The position numbers and the translations under genes are program-made. The notes beneath the pieces are model-generated. The model worked only from the letters and a program-made list of their open reading frames with translations. It made no database searches and was not told the DNA's origin. DNA of 64,000 nt from positions 29,086 to 93,085 of the forward strand of contig SVBX01000012.1 of assembly GCA_015058655.1 (NCBI GenBank). The letters run 5' to 3'. The stretch comes from Pseudoselenomonas ruminantium. GTDB taxonomy: Bacteria > Bacillota > Negativicutes > Selenomonadales > Selenomonadaceae. Positions 1 to 7,834 of this stretch are shown here, piece after piece (position 1 is the stretch's first letter; each line of letters opens with the position of its first letter).

Positions 1-45
1 AATACAGGAAGCTCTTTATTAACATTGTTTTTTGACTCCACAATA

Positions 46-276
46 TCAACCAGGATTAGTAGTTGGTGTTGTGCTACCAGACGAAGAGCCTCCTGCACTA
101 TCTATTTTAGCCTTAGTGTTGTCAAACAGGGTCTGGATAGACTTGCCTATACCACTATCACTTTTCAATGCCACGGCGGCAATAGCCACTACAAACGCCA
201 AAATCAGAGCATACTCCACAATGCCCTGACCTTTCTGAGATTTCCTGTGGAAAAACTTGTAAATACGCTGTAACAT
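46..276 (-). CDS. flp: Flp-type IVb pilin
   Basis: This is a small 76-aa prepilin, the major subunit expected for a Tad (tight adherence) pilus. After a short basic leader (residues 1-15, ending KSQKG) comes the Flp processing motif GQGIVEYALIL. The predicted cleavage is after Gly, leaving Glu at mature position +5 followed by Tyr, then a single hydrophobic helix (about residues 20-38). The tail is rich in Gly, Ser and Thr. I chose the ATG at 276 because an AAAGGA box lies about 10 nt upstream; a GTG 9 nt earlier is too close to it. It is the last gene of the cpaB-cpaC-ATPase-ATPase-tadB-flp run, 27 bp after tadB. In many Tad loci flp is first, so its terminal position is unusual. Confidence 0.9.
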   Translation of the reverse strand: MLQRIYKFFHRKSQKGQGIVEYALILAFVVAIAAVALKSDSGIGKSIQTLFDNTKAKIDSAGGSSSGSTTPTTNPG

Positions 277-303
277 TCCCCTCACATCCTTTCAAACACA
301 CTG

Positions 304-1266
304 TCAAACCTCAACATTGACTATGCGTTGGATAACCACATAGCCTATAACCTCAAAGGTGAAAGCTACTAGCATTGCCAGTCGCCCAATGGGGTCTTCT
401 ACCAGAATCATCAGCTGCTCCCGGCTGAATAGGAACATGAATAATGCCATGGCGAAAGGCAGTAGTATCAACACCCAAGCTGACAACCTTCCCTGTGCCG
501 TGAGAGCGAAAATCTCACGCTTCATGCGGACACGCTCGTGAATGGTATCGCTGATAGAATCGAGAATCTGGGCCAGATTGCCGCCCACTTCCCTCTGTAT
601 CAGCACCGCCGTGACCATCAGGTCGAGATCTCCACTGCCTACGCGCTTGGCCATAGCTTCCAAAGCTGTGTCCAGCGGCACGCTCATGGCAATCTCCCGA
701 TTCACCTGCGCGAACTCATCGCTGATGGGAGGCTCCATTTCCCTTGCCACTACCTCCATGGACTGCTGAAAACTATAGCCTGCCCTGAGAGCATTAGCTA
801 TAGTATAAAGGCAGTCACCCAACTGCTCGGTGAAAGCATTGCGGCGACGGCGCACACGCAGGGATACAATTCCCCAGACAATGCCTGCTGCAATGACACC
901 GAAGAGGAAAGCAACGCTGCCGTCCAGGGTCAACATCCAGGTGACAACAGCCACCACCCCCGCGATAACAAGAAGGAGAATCATGAACTCTCCCCCCAGC
1001 AGGGGGATGCCAGCCTGGCGCATCCTCAAGTCAAGGTCCTGGATAGGCTGCCATTCAGCAATAGGCGAAGCCACCTTTGTCAAGAGCCTGCGAAGCCTGT
1101 CTCCCAGGAACGGAGAATCATCTGCGCCCTCGGCTTCGATGATATTGTAGCGGCGCAAGCGATAGAAAAGATTCGTGCGCCTCTGATGCTGCACATAAAG
1201 CAATACCAGAAGCACCAACAGAAAGGTGAGCATTCCTGCCACCACAGCTACAAAAGCAACAGCCAT
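304..1266 (-). CDS. tadB: Tad pilus inner-membrane platform protein TadB (T2SS F family)
   Basis: A 320-aa polytopic membrane protein of the GspF/TadB family, the inner-membrane platform through which Flp pilins are assembled. It has an N-terminal membrane segment (about 3-24), a central hydrophobic pair (about 95-135), a cytoplasmic T2SS-F domain containing ANALRAGYSFQQSMEVVARE and the conserved GGNLAQILDSIS stretch, and two C-terminal membrane helices. Length fits TadB. A GGAGGTG box lies just upstream of the ATG. TadB normally works with TadC and the ATPase TadA; neither gene is present in this operon within the window, so they must lie left of it or elsewhere. Confidence 0.9.
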   Translation of the reverse strand: MAVAFVAVVAGMLTFLLVLLVLLYVQHQRRTNLFYRLRRYNIIEAEGADDSPFLGDRLRRLLTKVASPIAEWQPIQDLDLRMRQAGIPLLGGEFMILLLVIAGVVAVVTWMLTLDGSVAFLFGVIAAGIVWGIVSLRVRRRRNAFTEQLGDCLYTIANALRAGYSFQQSMEVVAREMEPPISDEFAQVNREIAMSVPLDTALEAMAKRVGSGDLDLMVTAVLIQREVGGNLAQILDSISDTIHERVRMKREIFALTAQGRLSAWVLILLPFAMALFMFLFSREQLMILVEDPIGRLAMLVAFTFEVIGYVVIQRIVNVEV

Positions 1267-1270
1267 GGCC

Positions 1271-2377
1271 TCACCTCCTGCCCATCACAATGTCATTAGC
1301 TAAGCTCATGACTTCGTTGACATAGGGCATGCTTTCCGGCAAATCCTTCATCAGCCGGCCACTACCTGTGATATCAGTTATCCTGCTTTCCATGGGCAAT
1401 ATATTCGTCACAGGACGGCCAAACTCCTCTTCTATCTTCTTTTTTTGCTCCGCAGTGCACTTTTTCACTCCGGAAAAAAAGGGATAAATCTTCTTGCCAT
1501 AAGCTCCCCAGGTATTGAACATCTTCATGGAGCGCTTCATGTGACGGATCTCATGCCCACTTTGAATCATGGACAGCAGTATATCCGTATCGGCAAACTC
1601 TGCCAAAGCCAGCGAAATGGGGTTGAACCCTGCTGGCAAATCCAGCAATACATAGCGGAAAAGGCTTCCTGCCATGCGCACCACATCTATCAGGTTGTTT
1701 GCCTCCACCAGTTCCGCATGTTCCGGCCTGGTAGGCCCCCCCATAATCCACACGCCATTGCCCACAGGATGGAAGTAGGCTTCCAAGGTAGCCGGATTCA
1801 GCAAGCGCACATCATGCGAGGCTTCTACCACATTATGCTGTGGCACCACATCAAAGAACATGGATACATCGCCGAACTGCAAGTCTGCATCTATGAGCGC
1901 CACAGCCTCGCCGCTTTTCTTAGCCAGTTCAATGGCCATCACCGAAGCCATGGTAGTACGCCCCGAATGTCCTTTGGGACTGAAGAAGGCCATGGTGCGG
2001 GTAGGAAGGCTCTTCCCCCGCCGCTTGTATAGCTTTATGGCCTGCAGGACATCCCTGGTGCGGAATGGCTTCACCAGGCACCCCAAAGCCCCCGCCTCAA
2101 TGACTCGCTCCGCTGTGTCCGCCTTCCACTGTTCCATAGTGCCCAAGATGGTAGCCTGGGGAAAGAGGTCTATGAAACTTGACAGAAGGTTCAAATTTTG
2201 CGAATCGTCCACATCAACGAGAAAGAGATTGGGACGAAATACACTGCTCTGTCCCAAAGCCTGCTCTGCCTTGAAGAAGGTAGCGGCCAAATCAAAATCA
2301 GAGTCGATTTTCAAGGCTCCTGCCAATTGGGAAAGCCTGCCTGCTTCGTGCTCTACGAGAATCACACGATATTTCAC
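1271..2377 (-). CDS. CpaE/TadZ-like protein: receiver domain plus MinD-type ATPase with Lys-to-Arg P-loop
   Basis: A 368-aa protein. Residues 1-118 form a CheY-like receiver (candidate phospho-acceptor Asp55, Lys103 in LVKPF). Residues 126-368 form a MinD/ParA-type ATPase. The P-loop reads SPKGHSGRTT: the signature lysine (Lys135) is present, but the lysine that normally contacts phosphates is Arg140. The switch region LIDADLQFGD is intact. TadZ/CpaE proteins place the Tad machine at a cell pole. The start is a GTG with GGGGAGGTG 7 nt upstream; an upstream ATPase gene ends 17 bp before it and tadB follows after 4 bp. Reduced or absent ATPase activity is an inference. Pseudo-receivers are common in CpaE, so phosphorylation is uncertain. 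Confidence 0.85.
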   Translation of the reverse strand: MKYRVILVEHEAGRLSQLAGALKIDSDFDLAATFFKAEQALGQSSVFRPNLFLVDVDDSQNLNLLSSFIDLFPQATILGTMEQWKADTAERVIEAGALGCLVKPFRTRDVLQAIKLYKRRGKSLPTRTMAFFSPKGHSGRTTMASVMAIELAKKSGEAVALIDADLQFGDVSMFFDVVPQHNVVEASHDVRLLNPATLEAYFHPVGNGVWIMGGPTRPEHAELVEANNLIDVVRMAGSLFRYVLLDLPAGFNPISLALAEFADTDILLSMIQSGHEIRHMKRSMKMFNTWGAYGKKIYPFFSGVKKCTAEQKKKIEEEFGRPVTNILPMESRITDITGSGRLMKDLPESMPYVNEVMSLANDIVMGRR

Positions 2378-2394
2378 AGCCTGTCACCTCCCCT

Positions 2395-3258
2395 TCATTC
2401 AGCAACGCCAGATTCAGGCTTTTTCCTGCCACGCAGCCAGGAAAAGAAAGGTTTATTCTCTTCCTGAGCAGATTCATCATCATGCCTCGATAGGTGCTCA
2501 GCGTTCACATCGCGGTTGCTGTAGCGTCCCACCAGCTGCCAATAGCTCTGGGTCAATGGTGACAAAGGCGCGGAAAACATCAAGGGCCTGCCCATGCGGA
2601 TGGACTGAGTGACCGCCTGAGAATCAAGGGGAAGCCTGTGAAAGAACGGCGCTCCAAGCAGCCGCTCCACATCTTTGGAGCTGATATACCTGTCATAATC
2701 CGCCATATTCTCCACCAGACAGATTTTTCTTTCTTCATACTCGAAGCGCAGAAGAGTGTCGTAGCCCACCTTGTAATTTTTCACGCTGGGCAGGAAATCC
2801 GTCACTCCCATGAAGTTGATGACTGTGCTCATGTCCAGCATGACGAGGTTCAAGGTGCTGAATACAGCTGTCAGATCCAGCACGATGAAATTGAAATTGT
2901 CCATGCGCTGGATGATTTCTGCCACCATGTCCACATCCACCAGATAAGCATCATTTATCTCTCTGGGAGGAGGCAGCACCGAAAAGGAAACACCGCCGCA
3001 GCTGTATTCTGTCAGGTAATCCTCCGCCCGAAAGCTTGCTGCGTCTTTCTCCAGGGCAGCCTGGGCATCTGCCAGGGTCACATCGCTGACCATGTCCAGA
3101 TAGCCCATCACATCCCCAAACTGCAAATCCAAATCCACCAGACAGGTCTGGTAGCCTTCTTTAGCCAGCCCCGCCGCGAGATTGATGGCAGTCACGGTCT
3201 TGCCACATCCTGCCGAGGTACTGAAGACAGCAATGACTATACTTCTATGTCCTTCCAA
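2395..3258 (-). CDS. CpaE/TadZ-like MinD-family ATPase without receiver domain, signature lysine missing
   Basis: A 287-aa MinD/ParA-type ATPase in the Tad operon, shorter than its neighbour because it lacks the N-terminal receiver domain. The P-loop reads FSTSAGCGKT: the Walker lysine (Lys20) is kept, but the signature lysine of the KGGxGKT motif is Ser15. The switch region LVDLDLQFGD is intact. The C-terminus is charged and low in complexity. The start is TTG at 3258 with AAGGAGG 10 nt upstream. It lies 17 bp after cpaC and 17 bp before the receiver-type paralogue. The two adjacent ATPases have opposite P-loop lesions (see findings). Likely role: localisation or assembly of the Tad pilus at the inner membrane. 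Confidence 0.85.
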   Translation of the reverse strand: MEGHRSIVIAVFSTSAGCGKTVTAINLAAGLAKEGYQTCLVDLDLQFGDVMGYLDMVSDVTLADAQAALEKDAASFRAEDYLTEYSCGGVSFSVLPPPREINDAYLVDVDMVAEIIQRMDNFNFIVLDLTAVFSTLNLVMLDMSTVINFMGVTDFLPSVKNYKVGYDTLLRFEYEERKICLVENMADYDRYISSKDVERLLGAPFFHRLPLDSQAVTQSIRMGRPLMFSAPLSPLTQSYWQLVGRYSNRDVNAEHLSRHDDESAQEENKPFFSWLRGRKKPESGVAE

Positions 3259-3275
3259 ATCAGTACCCCTCCTTT

Positions 3276-4829
3276 TTATTCATTGTCGCTTGCCTGTCTG
3301 GCTTTTGGCAAAACAGCCCTGTTCAGGTACTTGCCAAGCGTAGATTGACTCTCCGCTGCTGCAGGAGCCGCCACTTCCTCATCTGCAGCCAAGGCCTTTT
3401 CCTCCTTGGGGTCTTCCAAAGGCGCATCCAGGTCTACAGTCTTCTTGGCAGCCTCTTCACGGCGTCCCTGATTGTAGTATTTCTCCATATCAGGAGTCAT
3501 CTTGGCCTGATTAGTCTCATACTCGCTTACCAGATGCGGCGTCACCAGAATAATAAGCTCCTGATTGTCCCTCGTGCTGGTCGTGTACTTGAAGAATTCG
3601 CCAATCACGGGAATATCTCCCAAGAAGGGGAATTTCCGCACGGTCTTGTAGTCTCTGGAATCCATCAGGCCGCCAATGACCATGGTAGAGTCAGAAGCCA
3701 CCGTAACCACCGCATCTGCCCGCCTGCGATCCAGGATGGGCTGGCCATCCACGGATTCTCCATTTGGCATACTCACCTCTGTATGCACAGCGGTGACAAT
3801 GCGATTCTCCGCATCTACCACCGGCTTGAACTGCAGGATAATACCATAATCCTTGAATTCCGTATGGGGAGTGCCATTGCTGTCCCTGGTGGTGTAGGGA
3901 ATCTCGCCCCCCACCTGTATGACTGCCGATTCACCGCTCATGGTGGTGATGCTGGGACGGGAGAGGATCTTGGCCCTGTTCTGGGTAACAAGGGCGCTGA
4001 TGCCCATATTGATGCCGGAACGCCTGTCAGTCAGCCACTTCCAGGGATTATGGGCAAAAGTCGTATCGCCGGAGCCATAGGACTCGCCCACATAGAAGAC
4101 GCCCGGAGAAGAGAACAAATCCGAACCCGTACCGGAACCATAGACGATGCCCAGATTCTTGGTATCAGAAGGATTGATAGCTATGACCTGAGCCTCCAGA
4201 CGAATCTGGGAAGGATGGGTCATGTGCAGGAGGTCGATGACCGAGCCGTCATCCTGCATCTCATTGCCACCTATAGTGCGGCTGACATCCTTGTTCAAAG
4301 AGCTTTGGGTAGAAAGGCTCATGTTGGCATTGCTGCCTACGCTGAGACCTCCCTTGTCTCCACTCTTGACAAAGAGCTGGGCCGTACGCACAGCGTAATT
4401 TCTCTCATACTGGTTCTCTACAGTGCCCGTGAGCATGATTTTGCCGTCTACCATCTTCACATGGACATCCGGCAGATTGATAACACGCTCTATGACCTTG
4501 GCCTGCCCTGCATCCTCCGGGGAAACGCCCACCACATATTCATAGCGGCTGCCCGAAGATGTCCAGACAAACAAGGAAGTCGTTCCCGCCTTGTGAGCTA
4601 CCAGCAAGAATTCATTGTCCGAAGACGGCACTTCTATGACTGTAGCTATCTCAGGATCACCCACGGCAATCTGCGTAATGCTGTCCGGCATAGCTATGCA
4701 ACGCGAGCTATGCATATCAACAGACAGCAGCTCCGCAGCAGACACAGGCGAAGCCGTCCAAAAGCAGCACCCGGCTGCCAGCAATCCCAAACTTTTGATT
4801 ATTCCCTTCTTCACGGCAGACACCCTCAC
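3276..4829 (-). CDS. cpaC: Tad pilus outer-membrane secretin CpaC/RcpA
   Basis: A 517-aa secretin with a Sec signal peptide (residues 1-31, ending PVSA). The N-terminal pilus-formation domain (about 33-105) is followed by a BON-like region (about 112-150) and the secretin core (about 200-425) with QVGGEIPY and DIPVIGEFFKYTT, typical of the family. A Glu/Ala-rich tail of roughly 80 residues follows. It forms the outer-membrane channel of the Tad pilus, which implies a diderm envelope. The stop of cpaB overlaps its GTG start (GTGA), suggesting translational coupling. A second GTG six codons in (AVKKG) is an alternative start. Confidence 0.93.
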   Translation of the reverse strand: MRVSAVKKGIIKSLGLLAAGCCFWTASPVSAAELLSVDMHSSRCIAMPDSITQIAVGDPEIATVIEVPSSDNEFLLVAHKAGTTSLFVWTSSGSRYEYVVGVSPEDAGQAKVIERVINLPDVHVKMVDGKIMLTGTVENQYERNYAVRTAQLFVKSGDKGGLSVGSNANMSLSTQSSLNKDVSRTIGGNEMQDDGSVIDLLHMTHPSQIRLEAQVIAINPSDTKNLGIVYGSGTGSDLFSSPGVFYVGESYGSGDTTFAHNPWKWLTDRRSGINMGISALVTQNRAKILSRPSITTMSGESAVIQVGGEIPYTTRDSNGTPHTEFKDYGIILQFKPVVDAENRIVTAVHTEVSMPNGESVDGQPILDRRRADAVVTVASDSTMVIGGLMDSRDYKTVRKFPFLGDIPVIGEFFKYTTSTRDNQELIILVTPHLVSEYETNQAKMTPDMEKYYNQGRREEAAKKTVDLDAPLEDPKEEKALAADEEVAAPAAAESQSTLGKYLNRAVLPKARQASDNE

Positions 4830-5737
4830 TTCCCAAGTATTTTATCGCCCTGGATAATCCTTATCCCAGAGGAAGCCGGAGCCGGCTGAGGTGCCGCTGC
4901 AGGCGGCTGATAGGCCTGCACCGGTGCAGCAACTACAGGCGCAGGACTTGCTGCAGGTGCCGAAGTTTCCACCTGAGAAGACTTCAGCGTATACTCTCCG
5001 AAGCCTGCATAGATGTCCTTAGCCTGGAAAGGCCGCAAGGCCAGATATATCTCACCCACAGAGGCAGCGGACACCAGCTCCAGCATCTCTGCCGGCGCAA
5101 GGGCCAGAGTAGCTATAGCGGGCTTGGCGCCAGCTTTCTTGTTATCCTCTCCCTGTTCTTTCTCCTTGGCGCTGGCATTCTGATTCACTGCCAGAAGCAG
5201 AACATTCTGCAGCAGGAAACGGCTGGATGCCCCCGCCTTCCCCTTCTCCACCAGGATTACATCCACATAATCCCCGGGCTTGGCAAAGCCTGCCACTCCC
5301 GTTATATCGTTTATTCCCACGGACACAGCGCGGCAGTTTTCGGGAATGGTACCCGTAAAGCCTGTCATGCCTTTGTCCGAGAAGACCTTGGATACGGTGA
5401 TGATGTCACCGGCATAGATGGTGGAAGCTGCAGGCTGCCCTACCACATCTTTCATGACCATGACAGAGCCTTTGGGAACTGCTGAAGCCGGCAACTCCTT
5501 GATTTCCAGCATATCCTCCCGAAGAGGGGTGTTGGCAGCTATGTCATCCCGGGCCACCACCACAGAACGGGTAACAGTCTGCGAAACAGGCGCCATCACC
5601 GTCACTTCTTTCTTGTCCGTCAGCCCCGTCAGGGCAAAGTAAACCACCACAAACATCAGCAAAGCGGTGGCCCCGGCCAGCATCATCAGCTGCCTGGGCT
5701 TCAAATCGTTTAACACATCCAACAGCTTGGAAAACAT
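4826..5737 (-). CDS. cpaB: Tad pilus assembly protein CpaB/RcpC
   Basis: A 303-aa periplasmic Tad assembly protein. One membrane anchor (about residues 19-37) is followed by a SAF domain (about 55-120; VARDDIAANTPLREDMLEI) and the RcpC/CpaB domain (about 120-240). The C-terminus is rich in Pro and Ala. It is thought to gate or stabilise the secretin. I chose the ATG at 5737 because GAGGGG lies 6 nt upstream; three earlier in-frame ATGs lack a good site. It is the first gene of the pilus operon, with a strong promoter about 110 bp upstream. Confidence 0.9.
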   Translation of the reverse strand: MFSKLLDVLNDLKPRQLMMLAGATALLMFVVVYFALTGLTDKKEVTVMAPVSQTVTRSVVVARDDIAANTPLREDMLEIKELPASAVPKGSVMVMKDVVGQPAASTIYAGDIITVSKVFSDKGMTGFTGTIPENCRAVSVGINDITGVAGFAKPGDYVDVILVEKGKAGASSRFLLQNVLLLAVNQNASAKEKEQGEDNKKAGAKPAIATLALAPAEMLELVSAASVGEIYLALRPFQAKDIYAGFGEYTLKSSQVETSAPAASPAPVVAAPVQAYQPPAAAPQPAPASSGIRIIQGDKILGK

Positions 5738-5847
5738 GGGCATCCCCTCGATTTTCATTTGTTTTTCAGTTACACCTAGCCCAATTATAGCACTTTGAAG
5801 CAATTTGTCAAAAAGGTAAACTTAACAAAAATTCTGCCTTCACTAAT

Positions 5848-5876
5848 ATTATAGCATGACTGCACCGCCAATACAA
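5848..5876 (-). promoter_or_regulatory. Sigma-70-type promoter of the tad operon
   Basis: On the minus strand, a -35 TTGTAT (5871-5876) and a -10 TATAAT (5848-5853) are separated by exactly 17 bp. Transcription would begin near 5840, giving a leader of about 100 nt before cpaB. The gene-free stretch 5738-6215 holds this promoter and repeat copy A (5999-6153); I see nothing else convincing there. Confidence 0.7.
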
Positions 5877-5998
5877 TTTAGTCCCCTTGCAATAGACATA
5901 TTTTCGCAAAATTTTCATTTTCTCTCTTTCAGTTACGCTAATCTTTGTGTACTTATTTCGAAAATTTTGATATAATACCCTTGGTAGTGAAAATCTAA

Positions 5999-6153
5999 GG
6001 AACTGGCAAGAAATAAATTGAGCATAATGCGAAGGATTAGTTTGGCTAGACAAGGCGGAGGAAGGAGGCATAGCGGTGCTATGTCGACTGACGACAACGC
6101 AGTATAGACGAACTAAGACAAGCAGAATGCTTAATTTATTTCTGAACAGTTCC
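5999..6153 (+). repeat. Dispersed palindromic intergenic repeat, copy A (MITE-like, 155 bp)
   Basis: The element begins GGAACTGGCAAGAAATAAAT and ends in the near-inverse, CAGTTCC. The arms pair over about 30-40 nt: GGAACTG, then a 3-nt mismatch (GCA against TTC), then AGAAATAAATT, then AGCAT. A central perfect hairpin, CATAGC-GGT-GCTATG, lies at 6069-6083. Both sides are flanked by TAA. It is the reverse complement of copy B (12389-12543) with one mismatch in 155 bp. It sits between the divergent tad operon and the receptor genes. It carries no transposase. Confidence 0.85.
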
Positions 6154-6215
6154 TAAATTGCAGAGCAGCTGTGTTTTCGATTTACTGCCAAATACAATAT
6201 GAGAGGTGCACAAGG

Positions 6216-7796
6216 ATGAGCAGCAAAAGTATCAAGACAAAGTTATTTCTCCTTCTTGCCCTGATGGGGGCAATCCCCTTCCTGGTCGCCATCATTTTCA
6301 TCGGCTACAGGAATGTCATCCATATGGAAGAACATGCCAAAGAAGAATCCTGGACAAAAAATGTCACTATCAACAGCGACCTGACTCAGGAACTGGACAA
6401 AAATCTCTATGTACTCCACACATTGGCGCTTTCACCTTCGATAAAACGCTATTTGGCCGACCCCAATCCGCAGAATGAAGCAATCGTACATGATATCATC
6501 CAAAGCACCAACAGCCTCTTTCAGGATGATAACCTGCTAGCCATCGTAGATACCCACGGGCTGCAGCTCCTGCGCACGGATAACTCACCCAGGGTGAACA
6601 TTACCCAGCGGAAGAACTTCAAGGAGGTCATGAACGGAAAAGACTATGTCTCCGATATCATGATCAGCATGTCCACAGGCAGCCTGATGGTGGCCATAGC
6701 CACCCCTGTCTTCGACAACAACCACAGAGTCATAGGCATGGTAGAAAGGAATTTCTACCTGGATGTACTGCAAAATTTCATTCAGACCCAAAACAATGAG
6801 CACACTTCCATCTACATCCTTGACCGCGAGAACAAGGTAGTGGCCCACTCCGAAGGAGACAAATCAACGGAAGAGCTTGATTTGTCAGATGAGCTGATGC
6901 TGATAAAAAAAGCTCTCGACGGACACCAAGGCACAGCCCATGTAGATGAGGAAGGGACAAATATCCTTGCCACCTACTCCGTCAACCAGCTCAGCGACTG
7001 GAGCATAGTCACTCTCATGCCCTACAGGCAAATCTGGCTGACAGTGAACGATGCCATCGCCCGTGGTCTCGTCCTTGGCTTCGTGGTCATGCTGTTCGTG
7101 AACATGGCAGCCCACCTGATGGCCACCCGCATCACCCGTCCCCTGAGAGAAATAACAGATGCCGTCACGAAAATAGCCAGCGGTCAGACCGATATCGAGA
7201 AGCTGCAGGTAACCTCCGATGATGAGCTGGGTGAAATGGCCAAGGCTGTCAATGAGATGACTGCCATGCGAGGAAACGCCAGCAGCACAGTCATCCACGA
7301 TTTCCTGACGGGGCTCTATACAAGGGAAGCCATGGAAAACCTCTGCCGCAGGAAACTGATGGAATACAACGAGGCCACCGCCTCTCCCGGTATGGTGTCC
7401 ATCATCCTCATAGACCTGGACCACTTCAATAAGGCCAGCAGGGATGAGGGACATGAATACGGCAACCAAATTCTCAAAGACTTTGCCAACCGCCTCGAAA
7501 GCCTCTTCCAAAATTCCGCTTGCCTGGGACGCCTGGAAGGCGATGAGTTCATGATTATCCTGGACAATCAGAAAGATTTGGACTCCATCAAGAGAAATGC
7601 CGCTCAGGTGAACAAGATAGCCAGAGAGATAACAGTAAATGGCCAAAATGCCGGTCTTTCAGCCAGCATCGGCGTAGCCATCGCCCCTGTAGACGGCAAG
7701 ACCTACAACCATCTGTTCCACGCAGCTGACCTCGCCCTTTTCCAGGCCAAAGACCAAGGCAGGGACTGCTATCATCTGGCCAGCGACTCCGAATGA
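6216..7796 (+). CDS. Membrane receptor: Cache-HAMP-degenerate GGDEF (EGDEF)
   Basis: A 526-aa sensor. TM1 (about 9-30) is followed by an extracytoplasmic double-Cache-like domain (about 35-275; YVSDIMISMSTGSLMVAIATP is typical), TM2 (about 281-303), HAMP (about 303-358) and a GGDEF domain (about 365-526). The signature reads LEGDEF, and the metal/guanine motif is DLDHFNKASRDEGH, so the usual Asn-Asp pair is Ser-Arg. Cyclase activity is therefore doubtful; it may bind nucleotide or act as a receptor. I chose the ATG at 6216 (GAGAGGTG upstream) over an upstream ATG at 6171. It is paralogous to the next gene, 38 bp downstream, and the pair is probably cotranscribed. The signal ligand is unknown. 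Confidence 0.85.
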   Translation: MSSKSIKTKLFLLLALMGAIPFLVAIIFIGYRNVIHMEEHAKEESWTKNVTINSDLTQELDKNLYVLHTLALSPSIKRYLADPNPQNEAIVHDIIQSTNSLFQDDNLLAIVDTHGLQLLRTDNSPRVNITQRKNFKEVMNGKDYVSDIMISMSTGSLMVAIATPVFDNNHRVIGMVERNFYLDVLQNFIQTQNNEHTSIYILDRENKVVAHSEGDKSTEELDLSDELMLIKKALDGHQGTAHVDEEGTNILATYSVNQLSDWSIVTLMPYRQIWLTVNDAIARGLVLGFVVMLFVNMAAHLMATRITRPLREITDAVTKIASGQTDIEKLQVTSDDELGEMAKAVNEMTAMRGNASSTVIHDFLTGLYTREAMENLCRRKLMEYNEATASPGMVSIILIDLDHFNKASRDEGHEYGNQILKDFANRLESLFQNSACLGRLEGDEFMIILDNQKDLDSIKRNAAQVNKIAREITVNGQNAGLSASIGVAIAPVDGKTYNHLFHAADLALFQAKDQGRDCYHLASDSE

Positions 7797-7834
7797 TACG
7801 AAGAATCATACCTGACACAAAGAGGTGAAAACAC

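Noticed and set aside
3345..4889. 514-codon open frame opposite cpaC
   Set aside because: Shadow of the secretin gene; no motif, no start signal, composition rich in His/Arg as expected for an antisense frame.
5808..6071. 87-codon frame reading PSSALSSQTNPSHYAQFISC, repeated in frame at 12381-12683
   Set aside because: The shared peptide comes from translating repeat copies A and B; it is not kept as a frame in copy C.
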